DNA of 64,000 nt, taken from Sequoia sempervirens. Lineage: Eukaryota; Streptophyta; Pinopsida; Cupressales; Cupressaceae. Position 1 is the first letter of the stretch. Each line of letters begins with the position of its first letter. Under the pieces are notes generated by a model. It had not been told where the DNA came from and ran no database searches. It saw nothing but the letters and a program-made list of their open reading frames with translations. The DNA lies in assembly GCA_007258455.2 (NCBI GenBank), contig VDFB02000001.1:10922285-10986284 (forward strand), written 5' to 3'. The translations under genes were made by a program, and so were the position numbers. Positions 21,780 to 34,090 of the stretch are shown here, one piece after another.

Positions 21780-22255
21780 TCCTTATTAAAGAGTCATATG
21801 GTTGTCATTCATTTCCACATGTTTCCCTCCTTTGCACATTGTATGACCCTCAATTTATTTGCATGTCATACGGTCCTCATCTTCTCTGCATGTCATACAA
21901 CTCCCATCTTTACAAGTTGTATGATCCATATATTCCTTGCCAGCCATATGATTCATACTTACTTTGCTAGCCGTATAACCTCCTTGTCTTGTCTTCACTA
22001 TACACTTGAGCATTGCATCGTATATTTCAAACTCAATGCTTGGTTCTCACTATACTTGTACAAACCACCATGTTTCTCCCATATGTCGTATGCTTTATGC
22101 CCTTGCTCTATTTTTTTTGTACATCGTACGTTGTATGCTTTCTTGTCATTACCTATACCACCTTTCTCTCGTTGTACAATCTATGGCTTCATCGTCGTAC
22201 TATAATCTTGTCCAAACCACTATATGACTTATGCCTTAATACTATTGTATGATCA
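21780..22255. repeat. Degenerate roughly 27-bp minisatellite
   Basis: A unit of about 24-31 bases starting with a TATG/TACG core (TTGTATGA, TCATACGG, CCATATGA, CCGTATAA) and ending in pyrimidine-rich CTTTGC-type sequence repeats many times. In one frame it gives a recurring Y-D-P / Y-G-P pattern. The reading frames across it are most simply a by-product of the repeat. Confidence 0.55.
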
Positions 22256-22433
22256 CTTTGTGTAAATTTTCTTCATCATATGCATCACTTTCGATGACAA
22301 ACCCCTGGTGTCGTGTGGGGCCTATTCATTAGATCACTTCTAGCCTACCCCTATTGGTCCACTTCCTCCAAGGACGGACCTATTGTATCGCACTTACGTA
22401 AAATACAAGAATGGGGGCATACTGCCTAAAGTG

Positions 22434-23830
22434 ACCTATCCTCCTCCTTATGCTATTTCGGTAAAGGCTTGCATGATAGCACATCAGACCACCTCTGCCT
22501 CTTGAAAGGAGAAGGAGAAGTCCACTCAAGAGCCTTCTTCTTCTTCCTCTGCAGTTCCACTTGCTTTTGCCTCCCGTTCTGTTGCAGCGCCTTCGATTTC
22601 TGCTCCCTTGCATCTTTTGGGAAGTTTGATAGTGCCCGCTTAGTGAAAGGCCAAGTGTCAGGTATTCGACCTTCCTGTCTTCCCCACGATGCCTCGACCT
22701 GTCTTATATGGTAAGAGGAAGGATCCCTGTGGAGTTGCCTCTACATCTCGGCCTCCATGGCCTCCTACTACTCCTGCCCCTAGGGTAGCAAATGGGAAGA
22801 GGCTCGCCATTGAGGCACTTGAGTCTGGTTCTCTGTGGATTGTGGTGTCCATTCCTACGTCTTTTCCCCCTGTTTATGTCCAGGAGTCACTCTCTCTGCT
22901 GGAAATAGTTGTGATGGACACTCCGATGATAGAACGGGAGCCTCTTGCTCCTCCTCAAGTTGCATCCTCTAGCTCTCAGAGCCAAAGAAATTGTCTTGCA
23001 TGTGAGTGTAAGCGTCAGAGGAAGGCCCTGGCAGCTAAGCAGGCTGCTTTGTAGAAGATGGAAGGGGAGCCAACAAATCTTGTTTCAGAGTCTCCTGTTG
23101 TGTCCTCCTCTTCTACCCCTTCTGCTTCAGTTCCCATTGCGTCGATCTTGCTTTCGGGCCCCCTGTGAGCATGGATGACGCTCACCCTAAAAGGGAGCAA
23201 GTGTTCATCACTCCTTTGATTGAGCCTCCTCTCCTGATGTCCCTTCTGGACATCCTGTCTTTTCCTAAGCCCTTGGATATGCTGAATACCTTGGTGGTGT
23301 CCATTGCGGTTTTCTTTGCTTCTTCCTCACCTTTTGCTTCATCTGTGGGGATCTCGCATCCTCTGATGAAGCACAAGTTAGAGGACAAACCTACTTCTAA
23401 TGGGGGTTAGAAGAAGGGGTTGCCTTCTTCAAAAGTTGAATCTGCTTTGGCTTGTGTTGTCTTAGTGATGGAGGCTGCCCCGATGTCCCCTGAGTTCATC
23501 ACTGCTCTTGAGTCTTTCAGTGAGGTTGGCAGTGGATCTCAGGAACCTCCTTTGAATTCGCCCTCTTAGTTGACACATGGCACTCCCGTCAAGTGCATTT
23601 TCAACTCAGTAGATAATGTCCTGACTTTGTTGACGATTTTTTCAAAATCAATGATGTTTACCTCACAGGAGTTGAGCGAAGAAGACCTTGAGGGACCCTC
23701 TTCCTTGGCTATTTTCACAAGAGAGTTAGAGGGTGCTCCCCGTGCCATCCCACCCTTGCAGGCTCATCCGCCTTCCCCTTATAATGATCTAGATTGGGAG
23801 AAGGATGACCTCTTGGTTGATGAGGACTAG
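22434..23830 (+). pseudogene. ORF-X remnant in copy B
   Basis: Fragments collinear with the 453-residue ORF-X of copy A occur in several frames: TTPAPRVANGKRLAIEALES (22689-23054 frame), LACECKRQRKALAAKQAAL then a stop, PLLMSLLDILSFPKPLDML (23165-23410), and QAHPPSPYNDLDWEKDDLLV ending at 23830. At least three stops or frameshifts interrupt it. The conserved C-terminal acidic block and basic cluster are its best-preserved parts. Confidence 0.7.
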
Positions 23831-24899
23831 GAGGGCACCTCTTCTTTATCTATAGGTTAGATTTGTGTGTGTGTTGTGTTTCCCCTATGCTTGTTTTATG
23901 TGTTCCTAGAGGACCCTTGTCACCCTTGAAGGTGCTTGGATATAGGAATGTTTTGTATAGTAAACTTCTTCTATTTGTTACATCATTCTTCTCTTTGTTG
24001 TGCCTTGATTCTAGACAATTGGGGATGATGCAAAGTGTTGGGGGCATTTAGGCCTCTCTTCCATGTTGACCCAATTTTTAATTTTTATTTTGTTTTCACG
24101 TACCTTTCTTCACATGGTTTGATATAGTAGGGGATTGATGACAATTCATATATATTATTATATTATATCTATCTATTTATATCTATGAGCAATTTTGACC
24201 CCAAAATATCAGATCCCTCTGTCTCTTGATTTCTTTGTTTTTACTTACAATGTCTTTTTATCTTTCTCTCTTCTTTGCTTGTTTCGTGATGTTGTGGTGC
24301 CTATGTGTTGTCCCTCGCATGTGTGACAACATTTCCACAATTACATCCTGTCATGTATCACGAGCCACAACATCACTTTCTTTTCTCTCCTTAGGATGTC
24401 ACGTGCCTTTGTGTTCAACACACACCATCATAAGGGGGGGCTATCATACTGCTTCGATTTTCAAAGGTGTATTCAATGGCCAACGAATCCCTCTTTGAAA
24501 ATCCCTTATTTTTCAAAAACTATATTCTTCAACAAGGACCCTTAGTGTAATTTTTCTTTTGTTGCGGATTCATAAATAAAGAATCTGAAAACTTTCCTTT
24601 GAGAAGGGGGCACTTTTTTTGATGAAGTCTGAAAACTTGCCCTTGTGAGGGATTATTCTTCCTTTCAAATTCCTTGATGAAAGAAATTTTTCGAAAGGAT
24701 TCCTTGATACTAAAATTGTTTGCAAAAAATGTCATCTCCTTTCAAACAAAGCGTCCCTTGAGTAGACCCCTTTTCTTTTGAAGGGTTCCTAAGGGACCCC
24801 TTTGAAAGTCTCTCCTTCAATTATTGATTGTCTGTGTGTCTGCCTGCATGGAATTTTTCTATCTAACATGTTTTTGTCTATGGATTAACATGTTTCTTT

Positions 24900-25165
24900 G
24901 CAAGATCGAGCACTTGTGAAGTTGCTTTTTAAATCAAGCTTGGAGGACCGAGCACCTTGAGCTTGCCTTACAGGACTGAGCATCTATAAGGGCCTATCAC
25001 ACTCTGAGGAGTCTTTCACATATGGCTTCCCTCAGGACTGAGCACTTGTGAGGCCTCCTCTATAGGACCAAGCACCTATAGGGCCTTTTGTTCACCTTCT
25101 ATAGGTATGAGGACCTACAATGCATTTTGTTCAACTCTCCTTAGGACCGAGTACATGTGGGGCCA
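24900..25165 (+). repeat. Short GAGCAC-type repeats before the polypurine tract
   Basis: A motif near AGGACYGAGCAYNTRTRRGGCC recurs at about 24945, 24973, 25034, 25067 and 25144, with a weaker copy near 24905. Spacing is uneven (about 28-77 bases). It lies in the 3' noncoding part of copy B. Confidence 0.6.
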
Positions 25166-25284
25166 TCTCCTCTTCCTGCACTTTTGGGTGTGTTAGATTG
25201 CAGTTTTCTTCCTCGACGGTTCAGGTATACATTTCTCAGCTTTCACTCTACTTTACCGTGCATTCGCTGAAACTTATGCTCGCT

Positions 25285-25299
25285 AAAGTGGGGGAAAAA
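25285..25299 (+). other. Polypurine tract of copy B
   Basis: AAAGTGGGGGAAAAA, nearly all purine, directly abuts the LTR start TGTAATGACG at 25300. Position and composition are those of the plus-strand primer of an LTR retrotransposon. Confidence 0.8.
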
Positions 25300-25635
25300 T
25301 GTAATGACGTGAATTTGCACCCCTTACAAATTCCACATTTATGCACCTCCTACCTTAGAGAATCAAGTTCGATAATGCAATTCCACATCCTTCATTCGCT
25401 TCCCATCCACTTGGCGGTTGTTTTCCGTTTCGGTGGAGGATATTCTGTCGAGGACACTAGCGTAATGCACAGATGTTTGCACGGTGCGTTGTCCTGATAG
25501 GATTCCTACCTCTGGAATCTGCAGAGGCATTACAATTCTTCATTGGCGATGAAGAGTAATGTCTCTACTCCCTTGACCAACTTCGAATAGCTCCTTTGCC
25601 TCCAATTTCATCTTCAAATGCCTATCTCATTAATT
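25300..25635 (+). repeat. 3' LTR of copy B, truncated
   Basis: Begins TGTAATGACG and follows the copy A LTR for about 330 bases (GAATTTGCACCCC, CCATCCACTTGGC and GATTCCTA blocks). The remaining roughly 900 bases seen in copy A are absent. Confidence 0.75.
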
Positions 25636-25640
25636 CAAAT

Positions 25641-28600
25641 TGTAATGCCCCGTCTTAATAACCTAAGAATGTTGCAAAAGTGTTATAAAGGTGTAATAAT
25701 TTTTTTTTTTTTAAAGTATTAATATTAAGTTAATTAATTGCATACATTCGTTAGGCTAAGCGACGTTACACTACTTTGAGTTATCCATAAGTGACTAAAG
25801 TATTTCGTATTGCACATATTAAATATTAACACAAAGATAATCATTGCATAACATAACATTGAAATTTCCATTCATAATAATATATTAAAGCACAAACATG
25901 TTTTTCCATACATTGCATTTGATATGATATTACAATTCTCATCCATCTTGATGAGGTAGTTCTATAAAAATTACAATTACATTTACAATGATATTCACCT
26001 CATAACATTTGAGAGAAGTTTTCAATACAAGATTACAATATACAATGAGGAAGTACATAAAAGATCCAAGTGCGAGCTCTCCATCCATGAAGCTCTCCAT
26101 GCCATGATCACAAATTGGGGACCCAACGGAGTAAGGTGCACGTTCCACCCAACCATGTGGTACCCGTAGGTCCACCCCCCGTGCTAGGAGATAGTAATAA
26201 GGTTACCTAGACCTAATCTACTAACCCTAGACACTAGTACACAACAAAACTATTGGTTACATTGCTTCCAGATTTTGACAATTGAATGTTTCACAAATAC
26301 AAGGTTCATTTTTATTCTAGGTGGAGTGTCATCACAATGATGCAAAGGTTACCCTGGTGTTTCTTCCTAGGTTCCGGCCCCCAATCCTTGGGTTACCCTG
26401 GTAACCTCTTACGAAACCCGGCCCCTATTGCATACTATTGTGGAATCGAATGTCTCTTAAGGAAACAAGACATCGATTTTCCATTCCAGGCCTTCTCAAC
26501 TTATACTCACGACTGTAGTAGCTCAAGAGTCATAAGCGAGGCATGTACATCTTGTTAAGTCTTTTAATCTAACTACTATGTCATTTAATTATCATTGACC
26601 TAATTAACTATTTGTAAGTTACCCTGACACCACTTTGTGTGTCGGCCCTTACAAATAGCCACTCCCCTAAACATAACATGGAAATACTGTGTTTTCCTGA
26701 CTAGGGTATATAAGGTGCACAAAGTACATCACAAATAGGAAACTGACCCATATTGGTCATTAAAACTTTTATGAGAATTCAAGTATCGAAACACTATATT
26801 TTACACATACACAACTCAAGTCAACTCAAGATATACTTTGAACAATAACACCCCCCCCCCCCTTACTACACAAATCCTTCTGGAAGACTTATACATTTAA
26901 TACATTCCCAAATTGACCATTTAAAAAGGAAATTGCTAATTTAGAACAATTTAAAACTCAATAATAAACTATCCTTTGGATATACTAAATCCATTTGACA
27001 AAAATTTGAGGTATAGAATCAATCAATCAATTAACTAATTTGTAATCAAAGTTTTTTTTTTTAAAAAAAATTCTCAATCTTGATCTTCGCATACGTTATA
27101 ACGTAAAAAAAAACATTACAAATCATTTTTCCTTATTTAATAAATATAATTATAAACATATAAAAATATTTATTAATTTATACAAAAATAAATATATATA
27201 CATAAGTCAAAATTCCATATACATATATATATATATATATATCCCAAATAGTATAAATCCATTTAAATAACAATTTCAAATTTTCAAAAAAAACTATACT
27301 TATCTCTTTTAAAATTATAAACTTATTCATAGACTTAAAAATCAACATAATACGAAATTTTAAAGAGTTTATTTTTTTGAAAATAAGAAAACCCTAATAT
27401 GTTGGTCGACGGCCGCCATAGCCATACCCCATTGGGGCACAGTTGTGCAGGCCGCGCCAGCACTGTCGGCGAAGGCAGTGTCGAGTGCTGCCCTCATAGC
27501 CGGCTCCCTTTGGGGCCGACCGCGGGGGTAGCACCCCCACTGCGATGGCCCTGCCTTTGCAAAGTTTAAAAGAAAACCTCTGCGTGTTATGGTATATTTT
27601 AACAAAATTTCAATTCCGATTCATTAAACAGAAGAAAAATTTCGAATGCACAATTTTCTGTGCGCCTTCAAAAAAAAAAAACTAAAAATCCGTGTACGGA
27701 TTTACAAATTTTGTTAATAAATATCATATGAAATGTGTGTATATATATATATATATACAGATTCTTTAACAATAAATAAACATTGTGAAAAAAAGTTTAC
27801 TTTCTACATAAATTTTTTTTATCCAATTCGAACAAATAATCTTCAAGAATTATCCACTGGAAAGTAACATAGTAGATCCATAATAAAAATACCCAAATTC
27901 ATTTCCTTTCAACAAATATCCATATCAAACCCTTGACAGGTAATTTCATTTGAAGCTTTTCAGGATCTTTCCTATTTGTTTTGAAAAGTTTTCTCTACTG
28001 TTTAATAAGAATTTTTAACAAGATTCCTGAAAAATTACAGGAAATTCAAAATAAATCTTTTCTCTAACTTTTAAAGAAAGGAAACAAACTAACAAGAAGA
28101 ATACCTGAATTAAAACAATTGCCTGTAGCTTCCACAATAGCCTGTAGCTTCCACAATAGCTTCCCGAAATCCAAATTCCACAAAACAACCAAGAATAAGA
28201 AATCTTCCAATTCCAAAATCAACCAAAATACATTTACCAATTTTTTTTATAGAGCACCAAAATAATTTTCCCGTAAGGAAAAATCAACAACCTCTGTGAT
28301 TTTCTCGAGATCCAAAATATCCTCTCCGTAATAAATTTTCAACAACCCCAAAGCAATAATTGCACTGGCACACATGTCAAGAAGTGGTTATGAAAAAATA
28401 TCCTCTCCACTTCTCGGCAATCTTGCCAATTCCATTTTGCATGCCATTTTCAATTTTATTTAATCTAAATTTTAAAACTCAATTTTCCATTCATATGCAT
28501 TTTATTTCAATTTTCTAATTTACAAATGTAATATAATTTACACACTTAATAATTTAATTTAATTTATTTATTTATTTAATTAAAATAGTTTAATCTTTTT

Positions 28601-28963
28601 TTTTTAAGATCAACTATTTAACCAAATAAGCTAATTAATGAATTAAACTATCAAGTAAGTAAATTTCTACCACATTTAAATATTAATTAAATAACAATAA
28701 TTAAAGCACAATAACTAACTTTAAAATTAACCAATATTGCTTTTCAAACGATTAATCCAAACAGAAAATAACAATACAACCTATAACTAAAAACTAAAAA
28801 TAGACAATGTACTAAAACCAGGGTTATAAACTAGACTAGGATAACCAAACTACTATCTCCCGATCAATGTTTTCGTTGAGTCTTGACACGCTCAGACCTG
28901 ATTACACAGGTGGAGTCGGTGTCATGTACCTGCAAATCCTGCAACCAAGCAAATAACATGCAT

Positions 28964-29061
<98 letters not shown>

Positions 29062-29404
29062 TAAACAGACACACCGTGTGGAGAAAATCACAGATATCAC
29101 AGGGCACTCATAAGCGAGAGATGCGATTCTATTCTCCACACCAATACAGTTCACAGCAAACTGACGAAATAAATGTTGTTAGTCCATCATAAACATGTAC
29201 ATATCAATAAACAACTGAAAGTAAACATCTACGCTATATCCAATCATGTCTGAAATCAATAATCATCAAACAAGTATCATCATGTCACAAAATAATCCAC
29301 TATCGCTCAAAACCAGTGATCAAAATATCCAACAAAGCATCATAGGTCTAACAACATGAAAACATAGCAACAAAAAACATAAGCATAAACGGAGGGGTAC
29401 TACA
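25641..29404. repeat. Candidate 3.8-kb solo LTR
   Basis: Begins TGTAATGCCCCG and ends GAGGGGTACTACA, giving inverted ends TGTARTRCCCC. Flanking pentamers CAAAT (25636-25640) and CATAT (29405-29409) agree at four of five positions. The interior is AT-rich without retroelement proteins, except for a GC-rich block at about 27405-27560 and a (TA)n microsatellite at 28968-29055. A long solo LTR is the simplest reading. A large nonautonomous element is the alternative. Confidence 0.5.
28968..29055. repeat. (TA)n microsatellite
   Basis: About 88 bases of almost pure alternating TA with one phase break near 29013. Apparent Tyr-Ile-rich reading frames across it are artefacts of the repeat. Confidence 0.95.
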
Positions 29405-29832
29405 CATATTCTTAGAAAACTATTCAAAAGTATTGCTTTAGCACCATCATCCTTTACTTTCTCATTAATGCCATCTAGCTGATTTAGGAGGGAGTGAAAC
29501 TTACTTTTATGATCTGCCATTTTTTTAGATTTATCCATCTTCAATCCATACTATCTTTGCTTCGATGTTTTCTTGGTACTTTCTAGTTTAGATCTAGAGA
29601 GCTTATTTAATGACTCCCAAATCTCTTTTGTAAACTTTGTGAAATCCACATGATGTGAGTAATACTTTGACAAGCCGAGGCCAATAGTTCCCAAAGTTTT
29701 TTGATTTTTAATATTCCTCTTAGCAAGTTCATTTGCATGATTTGGTGTGATTAAGTTTGGTTTGACAACATCCAAAAATATTTTTCTATCAAGTGTAATT
29801 ACATCTGTATCTAGCATGTATGAAAATATCAT
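29405..29832 (-). pseudogene. Ty1/copia gag (UBN2-type) remnant
   Basis: Minus-strand frames encode FTKEIWESLNKLSRSKLEST (ending about 29551) and, after a frameshift, KMDKSKKMADHKSKFHSLLN followed by DDGAKAILLNSF. This is the conserved order of the copia gag domain (EIWE-L...Y then M-D-SKS-ADH...F..L...L). The coding match stops at about 29405, the edge of the candidate solo LTR. Confidence 0.7.
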
Positions 29833-30700
29833 GAATCAAATTTCTCTATGAAACTTAATTTATCCATGACTATCCCTTAATCAAAAAATTAGAGGTGTTG
29901 GGGTCCATCAATAATGCACCTTGATTATAACAATTTTTACAAAGACACACTTACTACTACTTATGACATCATCTCAGATATTGAAAAACTTAGACCAACT
30001 TAATAATAATAGAACAATTAGATTTCAATGTAAAAAAACCTTCATTTTCATGAATTTAATGTAATTTTAATATCTACATAAGTTTGAATAGAGATACTCA
30101 CATGTAAAAATTGATCGCTTATTCACAGTTGATCAAATACATGTAGATATGATAGAGTGAACTCAAAATGATCATCTGACAACTATTGAAATGACTCTTT
30201 ATTTTGTTCATTTCTTTTTCATTTCAAAATATGTTTCTAAATGATTTCTTGGTTTTCTTCTCCTATCATTCAACTTTCTGACATAATTGGAATCGTCAAA
30301 TTTTGTTGAAAAATGAAAAAGATATTCAAAATTTCATTCTGTTATTCCAACATTTTTTTGTTTCACCAAAGATGGTTGCACCTAAAAAAATTATCCCACA
30401 AACTTGTGCGATTATTTTCAAGAATTCCTTTGACATTGGCAACTCCCTGTGATTCCTTCTATCAAACAACCTTTGCAACTTCTCCTCTATGATCTGTGAT
30501 CACCACATGCCTCCATAAGTCACTTTTCTCCTTGATATGAATCCTAGGAAACTTTGGATACCTAGCAAAGAATGTTTCCACAATGGTTGTGTTGAAAATA
30601 TAATAAAACTTCTTTTGAATGGCACCAAAGATCTCTCATGGAGCAAGATTTGACACTATATAAGAAATTTGAGGAGTCAGAAATCAAGCATAAAAAATTT
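29833..30700. other. Unassigned AT-rich stretch
   Basis: No open frame above background and no recognised motif. It lies between a copia fragment and a gypsy fragment. Confidence 0.3.
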
Positions 30701-31660
30701 ACACATAAAAATAATAGTGTTTGTTAATGTTCCATGCCAAACCATTTGTGATAAATACATTTTTATAGGAGGGATTCTTCCTTAGGTTTCATCTGTATAG
30801 TTCTACCCTAATCTAGAATTACAGAGTTGTTAAAGCAACTCATACCCAACTCAACAATATGAGCACTAAAAATAGTTTTCCCAACATGGACTATTAGCTT
30901 TAAATCTCCATATATCCTAAGATATTTGATTCCATCTCTATAAGAAATACTCAACCCTAGCAAGAGGGCTTGATACTTAGATATATTGTTAGTACATTAC
31001 AAAGTTAGTTTTGAATGAAAACTTAACTTTTCCTCATATGAAAATATTAGAATAATACATGGACGATTACCTTCTTTTGAGCAAGCCACATAAAAAAATA
31101 TGGTCCAAAGACCATCACTAAGTTCCTTATCAACATTGGATGGAGTAAGAGCATACAATTTGACTTTAGATTGATCACAATAGCTTATTAGATGATCAAT
31201 ACTTGCAACAAATATGTTTACCTTATAGGTAACTTGTAGCAAGCCTTAATAATATCAAGGACCCTCTATTCTTTGTGTAACTTTTCATTTTCAATGGTAA
31301 ATAAATTTTTGCATAAGAAATATCGTTTGTTTGCTCTCATCAATGAAAGCTATCCATTTCTTGGATTACAAATGTACCCCACTTAGGGAGGGAAGTCTAC
31401 TATTATAATTATTAATATCCATTAGAAATGATTTTTTTAGGGTAAGCAACTAATTGGACCTTTACATTACTCATAGCCCAATGACATTTACCTCATGCGA
31501 GTCCATAGAAAAACATTTGTCATAATATTTTGACACTTGCAAGCCATGTTCATTCATCAACTACATAGGCATGACATTACTAAATGCATTTGAGTACAAC
31601 ATACAATTATGGAGAAACCATCCATTTACTATCAAAGTGGTATAAAAAGGATCCACACTT
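30700..31660 (-). pseudogene. Ty3/gypsy RNase H-like remnant
   Basis: A minus-strand frame (31242-30997) contains ALTPSNVDKELSDGLWTIFF followed by VACSKEGNRP. This resembles the start of the plant gypsy RNase H domain, where W-T-[IM]-[YF]-F-D-G-A is expected; here the catalytic Asp-Gly is replaced. Downstream codons read NISKYQALLLGLSISYRDGI, the expected NN-AEYEALLLGL block. Upstream (31660-31260) weak, interrupted matches to a protease/linker region may exist. Stops and substitutions show it is dead. Confidence 0.5.
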
Positions 31661-32109
31661 TGTTGATTGTTCACAATAGATGCTCCAAGATATATATCAA
31701 CAATGTGCTACTTCTTTTTGTTCTCCTCTTTATTTGGCATACTAATTGGTTTCTCAGGTGTAACAATAGAGAGGAATGACAAATCCCTTGACCTATGCTT
31801 GAAAATTAGAAGAGCCTTACCTAATGGAAATAAAATCCTTGTTGGGAATAAAGGTGTCTCAACCTTGTCAATTCCTAAGTTTATTTATTATTATTTTACA
31901 TTTTCACATAGATATTTAACATTTATATTATTAATAGTTTGTGCTTGATCAAAAAGGGGTGTGAGATTTTGAGTTAGCACATTTTTCACATTTTGGATCT
32001 CTTGAAAATATGTTTTTAATTCTCAAAGGATGTTCATTTAGTGGTTTAATGTGGAAATTATATTTTTAACAATGTTGTGACAAATTCTAGGACAATTATA
32101 AGGGTAAAA
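31661..32109. other. Unassigned stretch
   Basis: One 93-codon hydrophobic frame (31667-31948) without recognisable motif. Probably noncoding. Confidence 0.3.
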
Positions 32110-32484
32110 GTAGTGTTTGTGGAAATCATGATTGCATCTACATCTTAGATAGATATTCAAAAATTTATTGGAACAAATTATGAGTTGTGGAAATTGAAAA
32201 TAAAGGATTTTCTTGAAGAAAGAGATCAATGGTTGACTCTAATAAAATAAATGAAACCCACTACAATCAATCAAGTTGAGCAGGACATGATGGATAAAAG
32301 GGCATGAGGTACACTCAAGTTATATTTTATATATATTTTCCTACTAAATGTCTTTAAGGAATAGATCACATATTCTTTATGGAAATTGTTGGTGAAATTT
32401 ATCAAGCCAAGAGTCTTATAAACAAACTTACTTTGAAAAGAAAATTATTATCTCTTAAGATGAAGGTGACTATTGTTTTGATTA

Positions 32485-33225
32485 TCTGGGAAAAATAGGT
32501 TTTGAAGGGACCTAAAACCCTTTACAACTATAGATACAAAATGCTTCTCTAAAGATGTAATAGTAAACTATCAACAACAACCATCAGCAAAAAAATAATA
32601 ATATCAGGAAACAATACAAAACCCAAGAACAAAGAAAGAAACAAAAAAAACCACAAAATTGGACACTACCTCATGTTTCTTAAGGTGTTGGCCACCTCAA
32701 TTTCTCAGTTCCTATGAAGGCCAATCATGTCCAACAATTCTTTTTTCTTGTCCTCAAATGTCTTCCTCAAGTTACCCATCCCTCTAGCAATAGGGCCTTT
32801 AACATCATCCTTTCCAACCTTTTTCCCTTTTCCTTTAGTCACCCGCTTCTTCTTCATCAACTCAAAAAATTATAGCTAGTCTTCTCTTAGCTCACTGATC
32901 TTTCGAAACATGACCTCCAAAGAATCTGCACTATTCTTAATAGAAATATGATAGGCATGCAACAATTTCTTAATGTTTGTGCTGGTATCCAACACCTTGG
33001 CCTCTAAATCAGGAAGGCACTATTCACATAAGGACTTGAAATCAGAGAATGAACACTCAAGATGAACAATTTTATCAATCAGAATATCTGAGGCAGAGCC
33101 TTTTGGAATATTTTACACATTCTCTTTCAATGAAGGTGAATCCATTGTTGATCATTTGAAAACAAATAATTTAATTTTGTGTTAACAATAGTTGATGTTA
33201 AGATTGATACTTTGTTGTTTTCTTG
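32485..33225 (-). mobile_element. Reverse-strand insertion in copia gag with coiled-coil-like ORF remnant
   Basis: The copia gag match breaks at about 32480 and resumes at about 33226. Between them the minus strand (33150-32690) carries one coherent but stop-interrupted frame. It includes MDSPSLKENV, SASDILIDKIVHLECSFSDF, EAKVLDTSTNIKKLLHAYHI, a basic stretch (KKKRVTKGKGKKVGKDD) and NLRKTFEDKKKELLDMIG. It resembles in style the coiled-coil remnant at 2207-1851. Family unknown. Confidence 0.45.
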
Positions 33226-33453
33226 AGTGATGGGAGAATTTCATTCTTGCTATTAGTGTTAACCTTGAAGATCCATAGTTGGATTCCCTTGTCAAAGCTT
33301 TGTTACAATTAAAGGAAATGAGGAAGAAAGTTATGGATAGCTCAATGGATAATCTTAATTTTAAGGGTAGGTCAAAGTAAAAAGGACCAAAAGGAGATTG
33401 GAAAGGTTCTAAGGACAAATCAAAGGGTGTGTCTAAGACTCAACAAAGTTAAA

Positions 33454-33495
33454 TGTTGGAATTGTGGAAAGAGGGGACATGTTAATAAGGAATGC
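33454..33495 (+). pseudogene. Copia zinc knuckle
   Basis: CWNCGKRGHVNKEC is a perfect C-x2-C-x4-H-x4-C nucleocapsid zinc knuckle, still intact within the otherwise decayed gag. It is preceded by a stop-containing basic linker. Confidence 0.85.
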
Positions 33496-34090
33496 AAAAA
33501 CAAAAAGAAATAGTCGGTCTCCTCTACAAAAAAGTCCTTTAATGTAAGTGACGAGTTTTCACTTTTTGCATGCATATTGTATCTAACGAACATTGGTTGG
33601 TTGACTCATGATGCTCTTATAACATGACTCCTCATAGGGGTTGGTTCTCCAAATACAAAAAAAGTGATGTAGGTAATGTCTACCTTGGGGACAACACTAC
33701 ATATCCAATTATTGGATAAGGAAAGGTACAAATTTGTTTCAATTATGTCAAGATTACAACCCTCTCTGGTGTTTTACACATACCTAGATTGGATAGAATG
33801 CTTATTTATGGATCAAATTTGAATGATTCAAGAATGAACGTAATATTGAACAAGAATGGTTACATATTGGTAAGAGGAAGCTTAGTGGTAGTGAGGGGAA
33901 CATAGACTGGAATTATATTTATTCTTGATGCTACTACTATTTGTAAATTCACCTATGTGATAGAGAAGGCTGAAAATACATGTATGTTATGGCACCATAA
34001 TCTAGGTCACATTACTGAAAATGTTTTGAAAACTATTATCAATAAAAAATTGTTGGATGGTTTCTCCTATTCTAATGAGATTTTTGATTT

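Larger units (their letters stand above)
22255..25640 (+). mobile_element. Copy B of the ORF-X element (5' truncated)
   Basis: Plus-strand sequence from about 22255 matches copy A in reverse orientation, starting just upstream of ORF-X (GGTCCACTTCCTCCAAG versus GGTCCGCTTCCTCCAAG). It continues through ORF-X, the 3' noncoding region, a polypurine tract (25285-25299) and the first part of the 3' LTR (25300-25635). The gag and protease regions present in copy A are missing. The LTR is cut short where the 25641-29404 element begins. Confidence 0.75.

Noticed and set aside
27369..27605. Ala/Gly-rich minus-strand frame of 78 codons
   Set aside because: It arises from the GC-rich block in a candidate LTR and matches no family I know.
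28864..29154. Reading frames rich in Tyr-Ile repeats
   Set aside because: They are translations of a (TA)n microsatellite.
31667..31948. Hydrophobic plus-strand frame that could be a membrane protein
   Set aside because: It is AT-rich sequence between decayed retroelements on both strands, with no start context or motif.
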